Positions 50,101 to 60,496 of a stretch of 64,000 bases of DNA are shown here, piece by piece; positions within the stretch are counted from its first letter, which is position 1, and each line of letters opens with the position of its first letter. The stretch is from Patagioenas fasciata (Eukaryota; Chordata; Aves; Columbiformes; Columbidae): the NCBI RefSeq assembly GCF_037038585.1, contig NC_092523.1:2795001-2859000 (forward strand), in the 5' to 3' direction. A program made the translations under genes and the position numbers. The notes beneath the pieces are model-generated. The model was not told the DNA's origin. It saw only the letters and a list, made by a program, of their open reading frames with translations, and ran no database searches.

Positions 50101-52325
50101 GCTTAGGTCCTTGGGGAGGTTATTACCCAAAAGTGAGATAGTCAGATAGATGCCCTGACATCTTCCCCAACATCAAGCACAGGGCTACATGCTCCTGTCC
50201 CTCACTCTGCCCTCCTGCCTGTTGGTCACCATCGCTTTTCTTTCATGGATGCTACAGAGCGATATGGGATTTTTAGAAGCATTGAGAACATCCATGGGCT
50301 TTTCAGGAGTGTAGAAGGAGAGCCAGGACCACTGATTTGGCTCCTCAGCCTCCTGCAGGGCAGCCCCACAGCTTCAGACAAGCACTTCAGCTCCCTGGGG
50401 TGCGGGTTCCTTCTGTGTTAAATGAGGATCCTGGAGGTCATAACGTCGAGGCTTAACCAAGGTTTGCTAAGCATTGGAAAATTTCACCTGAAAGGCTCTA
50501 GTCATCAGCAAATTGTTAGTATCAAAGTAATATTTAATTGAAATTATTTTAAAACAAGCAACAGATCAATTCGCTAGTGATGGCAGTAGTAGGCATTAAA
50601 TATTTTATTTTTAAATAAAAAGCAATGACCTTGATTTGACACCCACCAGAGTAATTTTCAGATTGAATTATTTTACTATTAAATAATTAACAGCGACCCT
50701 GAGTTGCTGAACATTCAGGTAGCAGAAGCTGTCAGTTAACTAGACTCCAAGGACTGAGCGTGGGCTTTGCGCTGGGCTAGACCATACCTTCAGAGAGCTT
50801 CCACACACGGAATTTTTTTAGCCTCTTCCCTCTTCCTTTTGCTGACAAAACACCAAATTTAACTCCCTACACTCTGTTTTCACAGAGCAGCAGGATGGGA
50901 GGTGCAGAAATGTGGCCTCAGCATCCCTCACTGCTTTTCAGGGCATTGGTGGCCATGCACAGGACACACATAATTTCATCAGGCCATATACTCTGCATCT
51001 AGGAGATTTGGAGGGTTTGCTTCTAGTGCTCCCCAGATCTTGGAGTCGTCCAAGTAGTGGCCTGAGGTCCAGACCTTGCACTGAGAACTTCATCCTGAAG
51101 TGATGGAGAAGCTATGAACCTTCCTCATCATTGCCAGTCCAGCCCAGATAGACAAATGCTGCTCCCACCAGAAAGTGGAGAGCTGGAGAACGCAATTGTA
51201 GTAAGGGATGGCTCTACCACATTGCCAACTTCCATGTGACAGCAGCACATCCCTCTGCTGAAGTGTGAGTGCTGCTGGAGCGTGGACACTGCAAGGGGAG
51301 CTGAGGCGTTGGGTCTTGACTTGGGACTCAACTCCAAACCCAGATTTTGTTCAGTGTTTAATGAGTTTCATGCCCCTCGACTTGAGGAGGGAAGCTACAA
51401 TGGTTCAATTAGTCCATCTGCTTCCCATCTTCATAGCAGTGCAGAGCCTTGGCTTTAAATTATCTCAGTTACCAGCTAATGCAAATAGAAGACTCTAGTA
51501 AAGTAAATTTTCAGCCACAGATGTCAACGCGCTGTAAAAGGACAAGGGTGCAGTTTGTCTGCAAGATGTAGGAACCCAGGGTGGAAGTCAGTCCTGCAAA
51601 CACATACACTATGTTTTTGGAATAACCCATCTGGTTCCCAGCTACTGCTTGGTGGAATCATCATCCCTGGAAGTGTTTAAAAGATGCGTAGATGAGGTTC
51701 TTAGGGACATGGTTTAGTGACAGTGTTGGGTTAATGGTTGGACTCGATCTTGAGAGGGTGTCCTACAACTAAAATGATTCTATTAATATGGCTGCCAGCC
51801 CCATGGAGGTATCTTCAATACCCAAGCGACATCAGCCTGGAGAGGCGATTGGGTCAAGCCTTGGCCAGCAATGGCTCCATGTGCTGCATGGATCTCCTTT
51901 GACTGGAGCGAGTGTCCAGGCACCCACCTCAGACAATGACACCTCCAACTAGTGTCCAAACCTGCAGGCTGCATGCCCAGTGTTGTGCCCATCGGGTGAC
52001 CCTGCTACCACCACCTCCAACAGAGCAGAGGTGACCTCCAGACTAGAGTTGGGGTGTTGAGACTGGCCCTGGATCCCTCTGACCATGCACATACATTGGA
52101 GGGCTGCATGGTCCTCAGAAGGACCGAGGTGAGGAACACCCACACCACTCACCGTGTGCTGTGTCCTCTCTCTTGCAGGTGGCCGGAGAGGAGAGGCTCC
52201 TGCGGGGCTCCACTCGTCTGTCATCAGGAACCTCCAGCCCAGCAGCTCCCTCCCTCTGGGCAGCCTCTCCACAGCAGATGTGGCTTCTCCCCGCGCTTGC
52301 TGTGCTGAGCCTCTTCGCGATGTGA
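37849..52325 (+). CDS. GFRA4: GFRA4, GDNF family receptor alpha-4 (7 coding exons, first exon missing)
   Basis: This gene encodes the GPI-anchored co-receptor that, in known family members, binds a GDNF-family ligand (persephin for GFRA4) and presents it to the RET kinase at the cell surface. The joined exons give 417 residues after a split first codon, with phases 1,1,1,2,1,1,0 at the exon starts and no internal stop. Domain 1 lies in exon 2 (motifs [21 protein letters not shown]). Domain 2 lies in exon 4 ([31 protein letters not shown]). Domain 3 spans exons 5-7 (PNYID, APWCTC, AFGNGT). Three N-glycosylation sequons (NST, NAS, NGT) occur in exons 6-7. The final exon ends in a short hydrophobic tail typical of GPI signals. 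GFRA4 is preferred over GFRA1 and GFRA2 because the exon 3 segment, the short C-terminal linker and overall residues match the avian GFRA4 I know. The signal-peptide exon is not seen. Confidence 0.95.
38128..40799 (+). other. GFRA4: GFRA4 intron 2
   Basis: GT-AG intron with no CR1, notable for the perfect inverted repeat at 40589-40667. Confidence 0.9.
40589..40667. repeat. Perfect 37-bp inverted repeat, 5-nt loop
   Basis: The arm 40589-40625 is exactly the reverse complement of 40631-40667, separated by ACGAA (40626-40630). It would fold as a 37-bp fully paired hairpin in the GFRA4 pre-mRNA, ending about 132 nt before exon 3. It matches no repeat family I know. Confidence 0.98.
40800..40880 (+). 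CDS. GFRA4: GFRA4 coding exon 3 (domain 1-2 linker)
   Basis: This 81-bp exon (27 codons, phase 1 at both ends) lies between a CTACCCAG acceptor and a GTAGGT donor. It encodes the ESSPYEP linker conserved in GFRA1 and GFRA2, followed by [10 protein letters not shown]. Being symmetric, it is compatible with in-frame alternative skipping. A perfect 37-bp hairpin ends about 132 bp upstream. Confidence 0.93.
41636..41855 (-). mobile_element. CR1 LINE, 3' fragment
   Basis: Antisense CR1 starting ATAGAATCATAGAACAG, with all blocks through CTCACCACCCTCAGTG and TTCTTCCTTGTGTC. Confidence 0.95.
44338..44502 (+). mobile_element. CR1 LINE, 3' fragment before exon 4
   Basis: GTGGTAGATGCCCCATCCCT through to ATTCTATGATTCTATGGA. 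It ends about 98 bp before the exon 4 boundary. Confidence 0.95.
44601..44946 (+). CDS. GFRA4: GFRA4 coding exon 4 (domain 2, ligand and RET region)
   Basis: This is the largest coding exon, 346 bp, entering in phase 1 and leaving in phase 2, flanked by CCTTGCAG and GTAAGG. It encodes nearly all of domain 2, the ligand-binding domain in structures of family members. Visible motifs are [38 protein letters not shown] and [11 protein letters not shown]. The exon is clearly richer in GC and CpG than its introns. Long reading frames on the opposite strand here are a by-product of that composition. Confidence 0.96.
45888..46330 (-). mobile_element. CR1 LINE, 3' fragment
   Basis: Antisense CR1 from CATAGAATCACAGAATAATT through CCCATCTTTCTTATCGACTC to CCCTTCTTCAGGCTGAAAAT. 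It is nearly identical to the copy at 48222-48622 through the shared central blocks. Confidence 0.95.
47604..47760. repeat. 157-bp duplicated element, copy 1 (intron 4)
   Basis: Aligns without gaps to 49986-50142 with about five mismatches (about 97% identity), same orientation. It is not CR1, MIR or the LTR described here. Confidence 0.95.
48100..48209 (+). CDS. GFRA4: GFRA4 coding exon 5 (start of domain 3)
   Basis: This 110-bp exon enters in phase 2 and leaves in phase 1, between TTCCATCAG and GTGAGA. It encodes [13 protein letters not shown] and the [13 protein letters not shown] motif, matching the start of domain 3 in GFRA1. An antisense CR1 begins about 12 bp after the exon end, leaving only the core donor as unique sequence. 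Confidence 0.94.
48210..49272 (+). other. GFRA4: GFRA4 intron 5
   Basis: GT-AG intron whose first 400 bases are almost entirely an antisense CR1. Confidence 0.9.
48222..48622 (-). mobile_element. CR1 LINE starting 12 bp after exon 5
   Basis: Antisense CR1 from TCACAGAATCATAGGGCAG to CAACTCTCTCAGTCTCTCAG. The insertion leaves the GTGAGA donor intact. It creates a read-through frame from exon 5 into CR1 that is very unlikely to be used. Confidence 0.95.
49273..49407 (+). CDS. GFRA4: GFRA4 coding exon 6 (domain 3)
   Basis: This 135-bp exon (phase 1 at both ends) lies between TTCTCGGCAG and GTAAGT. It encodes the conserved [15 protein letters not shown] and [12 protein letters not shown] motifs of domain 3, plus two N-glycosylation sequons (NST and NAS). 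It is followed by a very short 239-bp intron. Confidence 0.94.
49408..49646 (+). other. GFRA4: GFRA4 intron 6 (short)
   Basis: 239-bp GT-AG intron with an AAG acceptor and no repeats. Confidence 0.9.
49647..49804 (+). CDS. GFRA4: GFRA4 coding exon 7 (end of domain 3 and linker)
   Basis: This 158-bp exon enters in phase 1 and leaves in phase 0. It encodes [12 protein letters not shown] and then the linker through HLQPTK. The acceptor is an AAG rather than the stronger CAG, but the pyrimidine tract before it is good and the frame joins correctly to exon 6. The family motif here is normally NAIQAFGNG, and this copy has leucine in place of glutamine. Confidence 0.93.
49986..50142. repeat. 157-bp duplicated element, copy 2 (intron 7)
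   Basis: Partner of 47604-47760, starting at CTTTGGGAATTTCCC and ending at GTGAGATAGT. The sequences flanking the two copies do not match. Confidence 0.95.
50375..50482 (+). mobile_element. MIR-like SINE remnant
   Basis: GACAAGCACTTCAGCTCCCT, then TTCCTTCTGTGTTAAATGAG, then GCTAAGCATTGGAAA follow the sense MIR order (caagttacttaacctctctg, tttcctcatctgtaaaatgg, aagcgctt). Confidence 0.5.
51648..51786 (+). mobile_element. CR1 LINE, short 3' fragment
   Basis: TCATCCCTGGAAGTGTTTAA, GAGGTTCTTAGGGACATGG and GGTTGGACTCGATCTTGAG, ending in ATGATTCTATTA. Confidence 0.88.
52179..52325 (+). CDS. GFRA4: GFRA4 last coding exon (GPI signal, stop)
   Basis: The exon follows a TCTCTTGCAG acceptor, runs 49 codons in phase 0 and ends in TGA at 52323-52325. 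It encodes [16 protein letters not shown], a Ser/Ala/Pro-rich stretch suitable for a GPI attachment site, and a terminal hydrophobic segment ([13 protein letters not shown]) followed by Ala-Met and the stop. This fits the pattern of a GPI-transfer signal. The exact attachment residue cannot be fixed by eye. Confidence 0.92.
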   Translation: MAGEERLLRGSTRLSSGTSSPAAPSLWAASPQQMWLLPALAVLSLFAM

Positions 52326-54589
52326 AGCGGGGTGGGCACACGCCAAGCAGAGACTCTCTTTGTGTCGGTTTCTTTACAAAACAACCAGACCAGTAACTTT
52401 TTTGGAGGGGAGGTGAGGGAGGAGGGAGGGAATGAGAAGGAGAGGTGAGCTTATGGGCATCCTTTCCTCCTCCTCATCCGTCTGACAATTTATTTGATTT
52501 TATACAAGCAGCATCATTGACAACCAGCTCATTCTTGGTCCTGGCCACCTTTCTACCCCACAGCTTGGTTGTTGTCTCTCCAGCTCTCTCTGGGCGGGAT
52601 CAGAGCCATGGACAATTCCCTTGGAAAAGCTGAAGGAAAGAGTTGAGCCAAGAAATGAGAGCAGCAAAGGAAATACTTTTGCCTGCCCCAGCCAAGAGGG
52701 GAAAGACTTTTGATGGATGAGCTGTTAGGAGATTTCCTGAAGCTCTGACTCATGTTGAGAGGCTCTTGAAAGGACACATCAAGCGATGCGGAGTTCAGGC
52801 TGTCTCCAGGGTTGCTCAGGACCCAAAGGGCAGCTCACCTGGTTCAGAGGGATGAAACCAGAGCCCTGGTGAGGAGGTGGTTGCTTTTGTTCATGAGAGA
52901 GGATCCTGAAGCACCTCTGGGGTGGACCAAGTGACCACACTACAAACTGGCTCACTGGGATTACCCATCTCCTTGAAACCACGACCAGCGTGCATCTCCA
53001 AGCTGTCATCTACCCCTCGGGCCCTCCTTTTTAGAGAAACATGTGTCATGTATTGATGGTGTTCAGGAAGAAACACGTGTGTTGCGTTCTGTTTGCAGCT
53101 GGCTTTCTTCGTGTCCCAAACCTGGCATCTCTATTCAGTCCTGTAAAGTGCTTGGGGTAGGTTGGGTTTTTTTTTTGGTCACATCCAAACAACCAGAAGC
53201 CAACGATGTCCCACTCCAAGATGATAACCTTTCTCTGTGCAGGATGAACGCGTGAACCCATGGGCAGGACGCAGTTTGAGCTCAATTCAACCCATTCCCA
53301 TGTGCTACCTGTGCATCTGCCAGTCTTGCAGAGACCAAGAGAGTCTTCAGTCAAGAGGGTCAATTAGTCATGCAAGGAAGAGATGGGATAGAAAGGTTTG
53401 CTAGATACCACCCTGCGGACATAAATATCCAGCCAGTTTGTGGAAAGGCCATGTCATGGGTCATGTCATGGGTAGGGAGTGAATGGCTACAGTTCCCTTC
53501 CTTGAAGAGCTGGTGGAGGCAATTGTTTGTGTCCAGGATAGCACACGAAGGTCATTACCTCCTACCAAGCACTAATTACTCAGCTAAGAGGTGTTTTAAG
53601 CAAAGGCTGGTGAAGTGACCTACTCTACTGAGCTGGACCCAGCTGGAGAGTGAGGACAAATATCTCTTTTGTCTCTCCAAGAGCATGGAGAAGCAGATGC
53701 ATGGCTTGAACATTCAAGGGTCTTCCCTCAAGGAGGTGAGCTGAGGACTCCCAGCACCTTCTTGTGGGGCTGAACCCCTTGTTAGATCACATAAAGAAAG
53801 GAGATGGCAAGGAAGGGTGAGATGGTTTCCCAGGAAAAATGCTTACCCAGGCTGTCCCACCACAAGAGGCACAGGAATAGCTTCAGATTCTCCTCAATTA
53901 TTCAGCCCTGGGTTTTGCAGCAGCCCATTTAATCCTTGGTGTGTGCTTCTCCAAATAACATCATCAGTTCCGTGGTGTTTGGATGCATAGAAAGTCTTAT
54001 CAGCAGCTGATGCAGCAAAGTCCAGCACTTTGTATTCACATTCCCTGCAGAACACCTTCATTGCTTAACAGCTTCAGGTTTTGCTGAGAAAGTGCGGCAG
54101 CTTTCTTGGATTTTGGTCCAACATGAAACCACTCTTGTTTTCAAATGAGCACCTGTGGATGTGTGAGACATGCACAGAAATCCTCCTGGCTGCATCCTAT
54201 CCAAAGTTCTGCTCCTCGAGGTCCTCAGGGCTGTAGCACGTGGTTCTCCTAATTCAGGGCTGTGCAGAGGAACATGCCGAGATCCAAGTCTTGTGCGCAG
54301 GATGCCAGGTCACACATGTGCGTGTGGAGTCTTTGCTGCCAAGAGGCTCATGATGATCAGAAAAAGCAGGCAGGGAGTTAGGGCTATGGGCAGGAAAGTC
54401 TCCCTTCAAAGTGCCATGACCATGCGCTGAGTTGGTGTGAACATCTCCCCTTTATGCAGGGCATTGGTGTCCTCTGAGAGACCGTGGAGCCTTCTGTGCA
54501 CCAAGTGACACAGCTACGAACTGCAACTCTGCAAAGCCTGTGCAGGAAAACAGCGCAGGACACACGTGGAGCTGCTGGAGAGGGGCCAG

Positions 54590-54976
54590 GGGAGCCACAG
54601 GAATGACCCGAGGCTGGAACAGCTCTGCTGGGAGGACAGGCTGAGAGAGTTGGGGTGTTCAGCTGGAGAAGAGAAGCTCCGGGGACACCTTAGAGCACCT
54701 TTCAGTGCTTAAAAGGGGTCGATAAGAAAGATGGGGACAGACTTTTCAGCAGGGCCTGTTGTGATAGGACAAGGGGTGATGGTTTTAAACTAAAGGAGGG
54801 AGATTCAGGCTGGACATGAGGAAGGAATTGTTGTCCCTGAGGGTGGTGAGAGCCTGGCCCAGGTTGGGCAGAGAGGTGGTGGATGAACCATCCCTGGAGA
54901 CATCCCAGGCCAGGCTGGACGGGGCTCTGAGCAACCTGAGCTGGTGAAGATGTCCCTGTCATGGCAGGGGTGGACT
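54590..54976 (+). mobile_element. CR1 LINE, 3' fragment
   Basis: Sense CR1 with the GGAGAAGAGAAGCTCCGGGG start block and GATGGGGACAGACTTTTCAG, running to CCCTGTCATGGCAGGGGTGG. The terminal octamer is missing. It lies inside the probable GFRA4 3' UTR. Confidence 0.95.
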
Positions 54977-55675
54977 AGAAAAATAGATGTAGAGAACCCC
55001 ACTCAAAAACCAAAGGGGATGGAGGAGACCTGCAGAGGTCACCGAGGCCATTACCATGTCCCACAGCCAGACCAATGGTCTGGTTACACTTTCTGGCAGA
55101 TTTATCTTAAATGACTTTTCACTATTTCAGTGACAGACATCGTCATCTCCCCTTGATTTAGCTCTTGCTTTAAAGACTCCTTAGGGTGTTTGTTGTCTCT
55201 AAGAGTCACAGGTCAAAGAGACCCTCGATTGTGGTGTCCTCTCAGGTCCTCATTTTTTGGGAGGCTGTGGAAGGTGACAGCCAGCTACCACAGATCATAT
55301 CACAGAGGCGTTGCATGAGAAGGCCAAAAAACATGGAGACACTGTGCTGGGATCTGTAAAAAAACCCATGCAGTGAGCTAATTTAAATGGGTGTCTGCTG
55401 GAGGGGTTTCCTCCTCGTGCCCTTGATTGACGGACCTCAAAAGTATCTGTGGAGTTGAAGTTGATGGTTTGAAAGTGCATTCCTGGTCCACTGCTGTGTT
55501 GCGAATTTGCAAACAGCATCTTTCGAGCACCATCCCAGGCCAGGTCCTGCACTCCCGGGGTTCCCCGTGGTCTGCGGATGCTACAAAATGAAGAGGATAA
55601 AGCTCAGAGCAATCTTGCCCAGCAAGAAAGAACCAGGGGCTTGGGATGGGCAGTCACATTACACAGAATTAAAAA

Positions 55676-55681
55676 AATAAA
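55676..55681 (+). terminator. Candidate poly(A) signal AATAAA (proximal)
   Basis: AATAAA lies in an A-rich run just before a TA dinucleotide repeat. The context is low complexity, so this could be chance. Confidence 0.2.
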
Positions 55682-55685
55682 ACAC

Positions 55686-55701
55686 ATATATATATATATA
55701 T
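55686..55701. repeat. (TA)8 microsatellite
   Basis: Eight alternating A/T dinucleotides directly after an A-rich run. Confidence 0.95.
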
Positions 55702-56462
55702 CTTCAAACCTGCACGACTTTTTCCTGATCATTTCACCCTTTTTGCCGATCGTTGATGTCAATTCTCCCTCCAAGCTCACTCATGAATCAAACTTTGCAA
55801 GTAATGATGGCTTTTGAGCGGTCCTTTTGAAGGCAAAAAACCCAATTCCATTCCCCCTCGCCCACAAACACATAGGTGCACAGGCCGTTTCGTTTCCCTT
55901 GCGAAAAGTCAGCGATTTTTTTTCTTAATGAAATTTCATCTCTGTTGAATTCTGTGAAATGAACCACGGAACTTCATTTTTAAGTCTCTTGATTAACCAC
56001 CAAAGTCATAGCGGCTGCTTTTGTAAAGGCAGAGGACTGAGCGAGGCAGAACAGAGAAAGGAAGACAATATTCTTTTAGGAATTCCTCCATACCTGGGGA
56101 CTTTCAAAAGCACAAAGAAGAGTCATGAGAAAAAGAAGCAGCCAAGTTTTCTGTAGCCAAACTTTCTGTAGCCACTGAACTTTATTTTTCGGCTGCTCAG
56201 CACCGTTCCCAGTGGTTTGGCCATCCTGAAAGCCCATAAAATATTGTGTATGTACAAATACCACATCACCGCCAAAGCGAGAGCACGAGCAGGGAAGGAG
56301 ACACCGTGTTGGGGACCAGATGCTGGAGCAATAACCCCACGGGTGGTGGGGGATGCTAAAGGCTGTGTGTGCATGGGGAGGATGCCTGATGTCTGCCTCT
56401 ACTACCGGGGTACACCCTGTACTTATCTCTTCTGTACATGTCAATATTCAAACATATCCATG

Positions 56463-56468
56463 AATAAA
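56463..56468 (+). terminator. GFRA4: Candidate poly(A) signal AATAAA (distal)
   Basis: AATAAA is preceded by AT-rich sequence with a TGTACATG motif and followed within about 35 bp by T- and GT-rich sequence, a normal arrangement for a vertebrate poly(A) site. It is the better of the two candidates for the end of GFRA4. Confidence 0.3.
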
Positions 56469-56699
56469 GCACACATGCATTTTCCTGATCCCTCCTTGCT
56501 CTTGTCTGCGATGCAGGGCTGGCCGTGCCCATATGGTGCACCTGGTCAAGCTCAGTGGTCCCACACCATTAAGAGCAGCTGGAAGAAATGGAGGGGATGT
56601 CTGGGGGATATTGGGGATCAGATGCTCCCTGCTGGGCTGGAAACCCAGCTCTATCAACAAGGAGGGGTGATAGATGAGAAACCAACTCTGCTGAGACAG

Positions 56700-56952
56700 C
56701 CTGACAGAGCAACAGAGGAAACGGCCTCAAGTTGCGCCAGGGGAGGTTGAGGTTGGATGTGGGGAACAATTTCTTCCCCAAAGGGCTGTGGGGCATTGGA
56801 ACAGGCTGCCCAGGGCAGTGCTGGAGTCACCATCCCTGGAGGGTTGGACAGACGGACATGAGGTTCTCAGGACATGGGGCAGTGCCAGGGGTGGGGGAAT
56901 GGTTGGACTCGATGATCTTGAGGGTCTTTTCCAACCTAAACAATTCTATGGG
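56700..56952 (+). mobile_element. CR1 LINE, 3' fragment
   Basis: Contains CTCAAGTTGCGCCAGGGGAG, AAGGGCTGTGGGGCATTGGA and ACAGACGGACATGAGGTTCT, ending CAATTCTATGGGA. Same subfamily as 15395-15786. Confidence 0.94.
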
Positions 56953-57250
56953 AGCCATCAATGCCACTGGGAAAGGGACACAGACCCACCCAAGCCATGA
57001 GTCTGCTTCTGTTCTACATGGGGGTGACATACACAAAGCTTTGAGAACAATTTTGGGAAGATTTAGCTCAAAGCTGCTGCCAGCGCAGGAGGAGGGAGGC
57101 ATCGCAAGGCGTAGCAGCAATGGGAATAATTGCACACCCGCAATCAGTGGCACGTGGAGCTGCTGATGCTGAGATGTCACCGTGCAACCCGGCATGGGGG
57201 GAGTGTGGAAATAACAGGGGCGGCTGGAGCTGCGCCCTCCGGCAGGGCAC

Positions 57251-57350
57251 AGGAGGAGGGGACGAGGACGAGGAGGAGGACGAGGACGAGGAGGAGGACG
57301 AGGAAGAGGAGGAGGACGAGGAGGAGGAGGAGGAAGAGAAGGAGGAGGGT
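57251..57350. repeat. GAGGAC/GAGGAG purine-rich minisatellite
   Basis: Imperfect 3-, 6- and 18-bp units of GAGGAC and GAGGAG. One frame reads as an Asp/Glu run, but this is a property of the repeat and not evidence of a gene. Confidence 0.93.
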
Positions 57351-58339
57351 GGCGCTTCACACCAGCCAGGGAGACTTTTGTTCACGCCACAAACATCTGT
57401 GAGTTATTTTTGGCACCTAAAGAAAAAAAATCACAGGAAACTGATTAGAGGCAAATTGAATGTTTTCTTGCCAATTGTGGGTGAAAAAAATAATATCTAG
57501 AAAACAAATGTATATAAAATTTATATAAAAATACCGAGTGAAATTCAAGTCAGGTCCTAAACACCAAGTGAGTTCAAGGTTGCATCTTTTCCTCCCGAAA
57601 ATCCTGAGGATGAGGATGCAGAGGGGGAGCAAAGCCTGAGGGTTGGGGCCACACTCGGGACCCTCGTTGAAGCCGTTTCCCTCCCTGTGACGGCTGTTTC
57701 AGCATCTGGGGTTTTGCCGGCATAAAGGAAATTTCCTGGGAAAGTTCCAGCTGGTTGAACCTGAAATGTGCTGTGAAAACGCCGCAGGTTTGATGTATTT
57801 TCCCTGTTTCTCGGCAGGCGGCTGTTCGGCCAAGGTCAGCACCCAAAAAGCTGGTGGGGGACGGTCCAGGGCCAGATGGGGGTGCCAGCAGCTGCTGGGT
57901 TTTGAAGGAGACTCCTGTGTGCTGGTTTGATCAATTTGTGGTGAAGCACAGGGCTGTTAAGAGCATCCCTGTTCTGGATCATTGCAACTGGCTTCCAGCA
58001 AGCCTGGAAATCACCCTGTATTTAGGGTGAGGAGATTTTGGAGCAGGAGCATCACTGATAGCTAGAGGGGGCTTTGTCGGACCCTCACTTTTATGGCATG
58101 TCCAGGTCTGGGAATGGTTTTTTGGGGCACAGGCTTTAGCTACGACAAAACCGAGCTGCACTCCAACCATCAGCCCAAGGACAAACGCCGGAGCAAGAGC
58201 AGGTGAAGTGACTTTCCCCAATTCCCAGAGAAAAATGACCCAAAACCTCTGGATGCCGTGGGGGCAGAGATGACCCTGTGGCACCTCTGGAGGTTTGATT
58301 ATAAAACCCACGGGCAGGACCCGATGGGGAACAACCACC

Positions 58340-58600
58340 CCCATTGCGCTGCGACCGCAGACGCAGCACAAGCGAAATCCTGCAGCCGATGTACAACCGC
58401 TGCGAGGGGACGGTTACAGCAGAAACAACCATTTACCATCCGTTATCTCCACGCGAACGGCGCTAATGTGCTGATAGGGGTGGATGCATCTCGCTTCGGT
58501 TATTAAAATGTTGTCTCTCGGTGCTGAGCGCAGAAGCGGTGGATGTCAGCCAAAGGGAAGCGCCGCGGAATTAGCTCTGACATGAAAAATGTTCTAAGCG
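58340..58600. promoter_or_regulatory. CpG-dense block, candidate regulatory element
   Basis: I count about 20 or more CpG dinucleotides in 260 bp, well above the surrounding DNA, with no repeat or exon to explain them. Function is inferred from composition alone. Confidence 0.25.
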
Positions 58601-60496
58601 CTGCTTCTTTTTATATTTATTTCCTAAGGAGTAATGGAAATGATTTCTGGTGGGAGCAGGGATGGTGTGGCTGGTGATAGTGCCAGTCACGCTGTCGGGG
58701 GCACGTTGTGGCTACAGACCTGATAAAACAGTCGGCGAGCTGTCGGTGGGATGGATGGAGAAACGCGGACACCACGGTTATCTCCACGCTCTCCGCTTTC
58801 ATTCCCCATCATAACGATGCTTTGTGATCGGTTGTCACAATCCAGACCTCCCTACTAAAGCTCTGCTTCCGAAATAAATTCAGGGGTTGGCGTGAAGGCT
58901 TGGGGGAGATTAAAGCCCAACCAACCCATCTCCAGCTGATGGAGACATCTGAGTCCTGGGGCACCAGCCCATAAACTCATCAGGAGGTCCCACCAGTTAT
59001 ATCTTATTAAAGATCCCCCCACCTTATGCTTCTGCAATATCTCAGAATTTTCATTTTGTGACTCCATTGCCTGCTTGGCTGCTACTCAGTTAATTTGGAA
59101 ACGGAAGCCCACAAGGAGAAACACAAAAACTTCTGCAAATGCTCTTTTTCCAAAATGGTACATTGTGCTGGCTGTGAAGCTGTGGCTGGACTGTAGACGT
59201 ATCCTTCCTCCCCCCTTCCCATTAATGGGGAGCAAAAAGTAAGTGTTCGTGCTTCCATCACACCAACAGCTGATCTTACTACCAACCAGCAATGTGTAAC
59301 CAACCCAAGACTCGCCCCAAATGCCACCTTTTACTTGGGTAAGGCGAAAAAACACCCAATCCCACCCCAAATCCAGGCTTTCTGTAGGGTGGTTGAATTA
59401 AACTGGTTGCTTGGTAAAAAAAGGCTTAAAATTGCTTCCCCTCTTTCTGTAAACGATGGATATTTAAGTCTTGTGAAAGAAAAGCTACATGACAAATACC
59501 TCTCTGACTCCTTACCCAAGTAATGATGGGTGATGGCCAAGAGCGTTGTCCTGATGGCAGGCAGAGCTTTGCAAACCTCCACACTCTCTTCCATTCATTC
59601 CCTGCAAACCTCTTTCCTTTGCTACAACACAAGAAGAAAAGAATCAGAGCAGGGATGAAATATGGTCCCGTCCATCTACGTTTTCTCTCGCTGACCAAAA
59701 TAAGCTTAAACTGGCTTTAAACCCACGACCCCCTGCCCACTCCATTTCAAGTCTGGACACAGCACGCTGTGATTTCGGGCTGGTGTGTTCTCGGCAGCAA
59801 TTCGGCATCCAAGTTTAATGCAGCGGGATGGAGCAGCGCGACGGTCCCGGGAGACAGCGGTGACTGAAACCTTCATGGCTCATAAACACCAGGTTCAACT
59901 CCGCTTCATCTCAGCAGGGCTTCATTTCAAAGCTGAGGAGCGACATAAAAATAAACGCAGAACAACGGATTGCGTCTTGTTTTTCCCGGATGCCGGGCGG
60001 GCACACGTGGGCTTCCCCGACTTAATTCTCCCGGCTTTTGTGCTCCTCTGAAACATCAGCTGGCACCAATATTTGATAAGGTTGCAAACTCATTAGCAAA
60101 AATCTTTGGTCATGCAGCCTCCAGGGTTGTCAAGTTTTTCTGTTCTGATTCAAAGGAATGAGCGATTTAGTCGGAAAATCAGCAGTGAGAGTAGGAATGG
60201 AAACAGGCTGAGATTTCTTATTTTTGTTGGGCCTATTTCAACACTGAATGCAGAAGCCCTGAACTTTGGGACAGTAAAACAGTCACCGAACCAAATAAAC
60301 ACCAGTTCTATCACGGTAGGAAGGGCTCATAACCCCAGTGTTGAGGAGGTTGGTGCAAATAAATTCCTGCTTCAGCCCTGACCATCCCGGGTGGCCTGCA
60401 AGGAGGACGATCCCTTTTCCTCTAGTGATGACTTTGACACGTCTTTAGGGTGCTGGAAAGCACAAGCACCTTCAGAGGCAACCTTGGAGAAGATAA

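Larger units (their letters stand above)
49805..52178 (+). other. GFRA4: GFRA4 intron 7
   Basis: GT-AG intron with the second 157-bp copy, an MIR-like SINE, an AT-rich TAAT/ATTA-dense block (50510-50700) and a CR1 fragment. Confidence 0.9.
52326..56485 (+). other. GFRA4: Probable GFRA4 3' UTR
   Basis: The stretch after the GFRA4 stop has no supportable coding region. It contains a CR1 insertion (54590-54976) and two candidate poly(A) signals at 55676-55681 and 56463-56468. The extent is inferred from those signals only. RNA evidence could place the end much earlier. Confidence 0.35.
56953..60496. other. Downstream non-coding DNA with CpG-rich patches
   Basis: No exon supported. It contains the GA-rich minisatellite at 57251-57350 and a CpG-dense block at 58340-58600. 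Confidence 0.45.

Noticed and set aside
57120..57500. Acidic Asp/Glu-rich frame resembling part of a nuclear protein
   Set aside because: The acidic run comes only from the GAGGAC/GAGGAG minisatellite. The flanks show no homology or splice structure.
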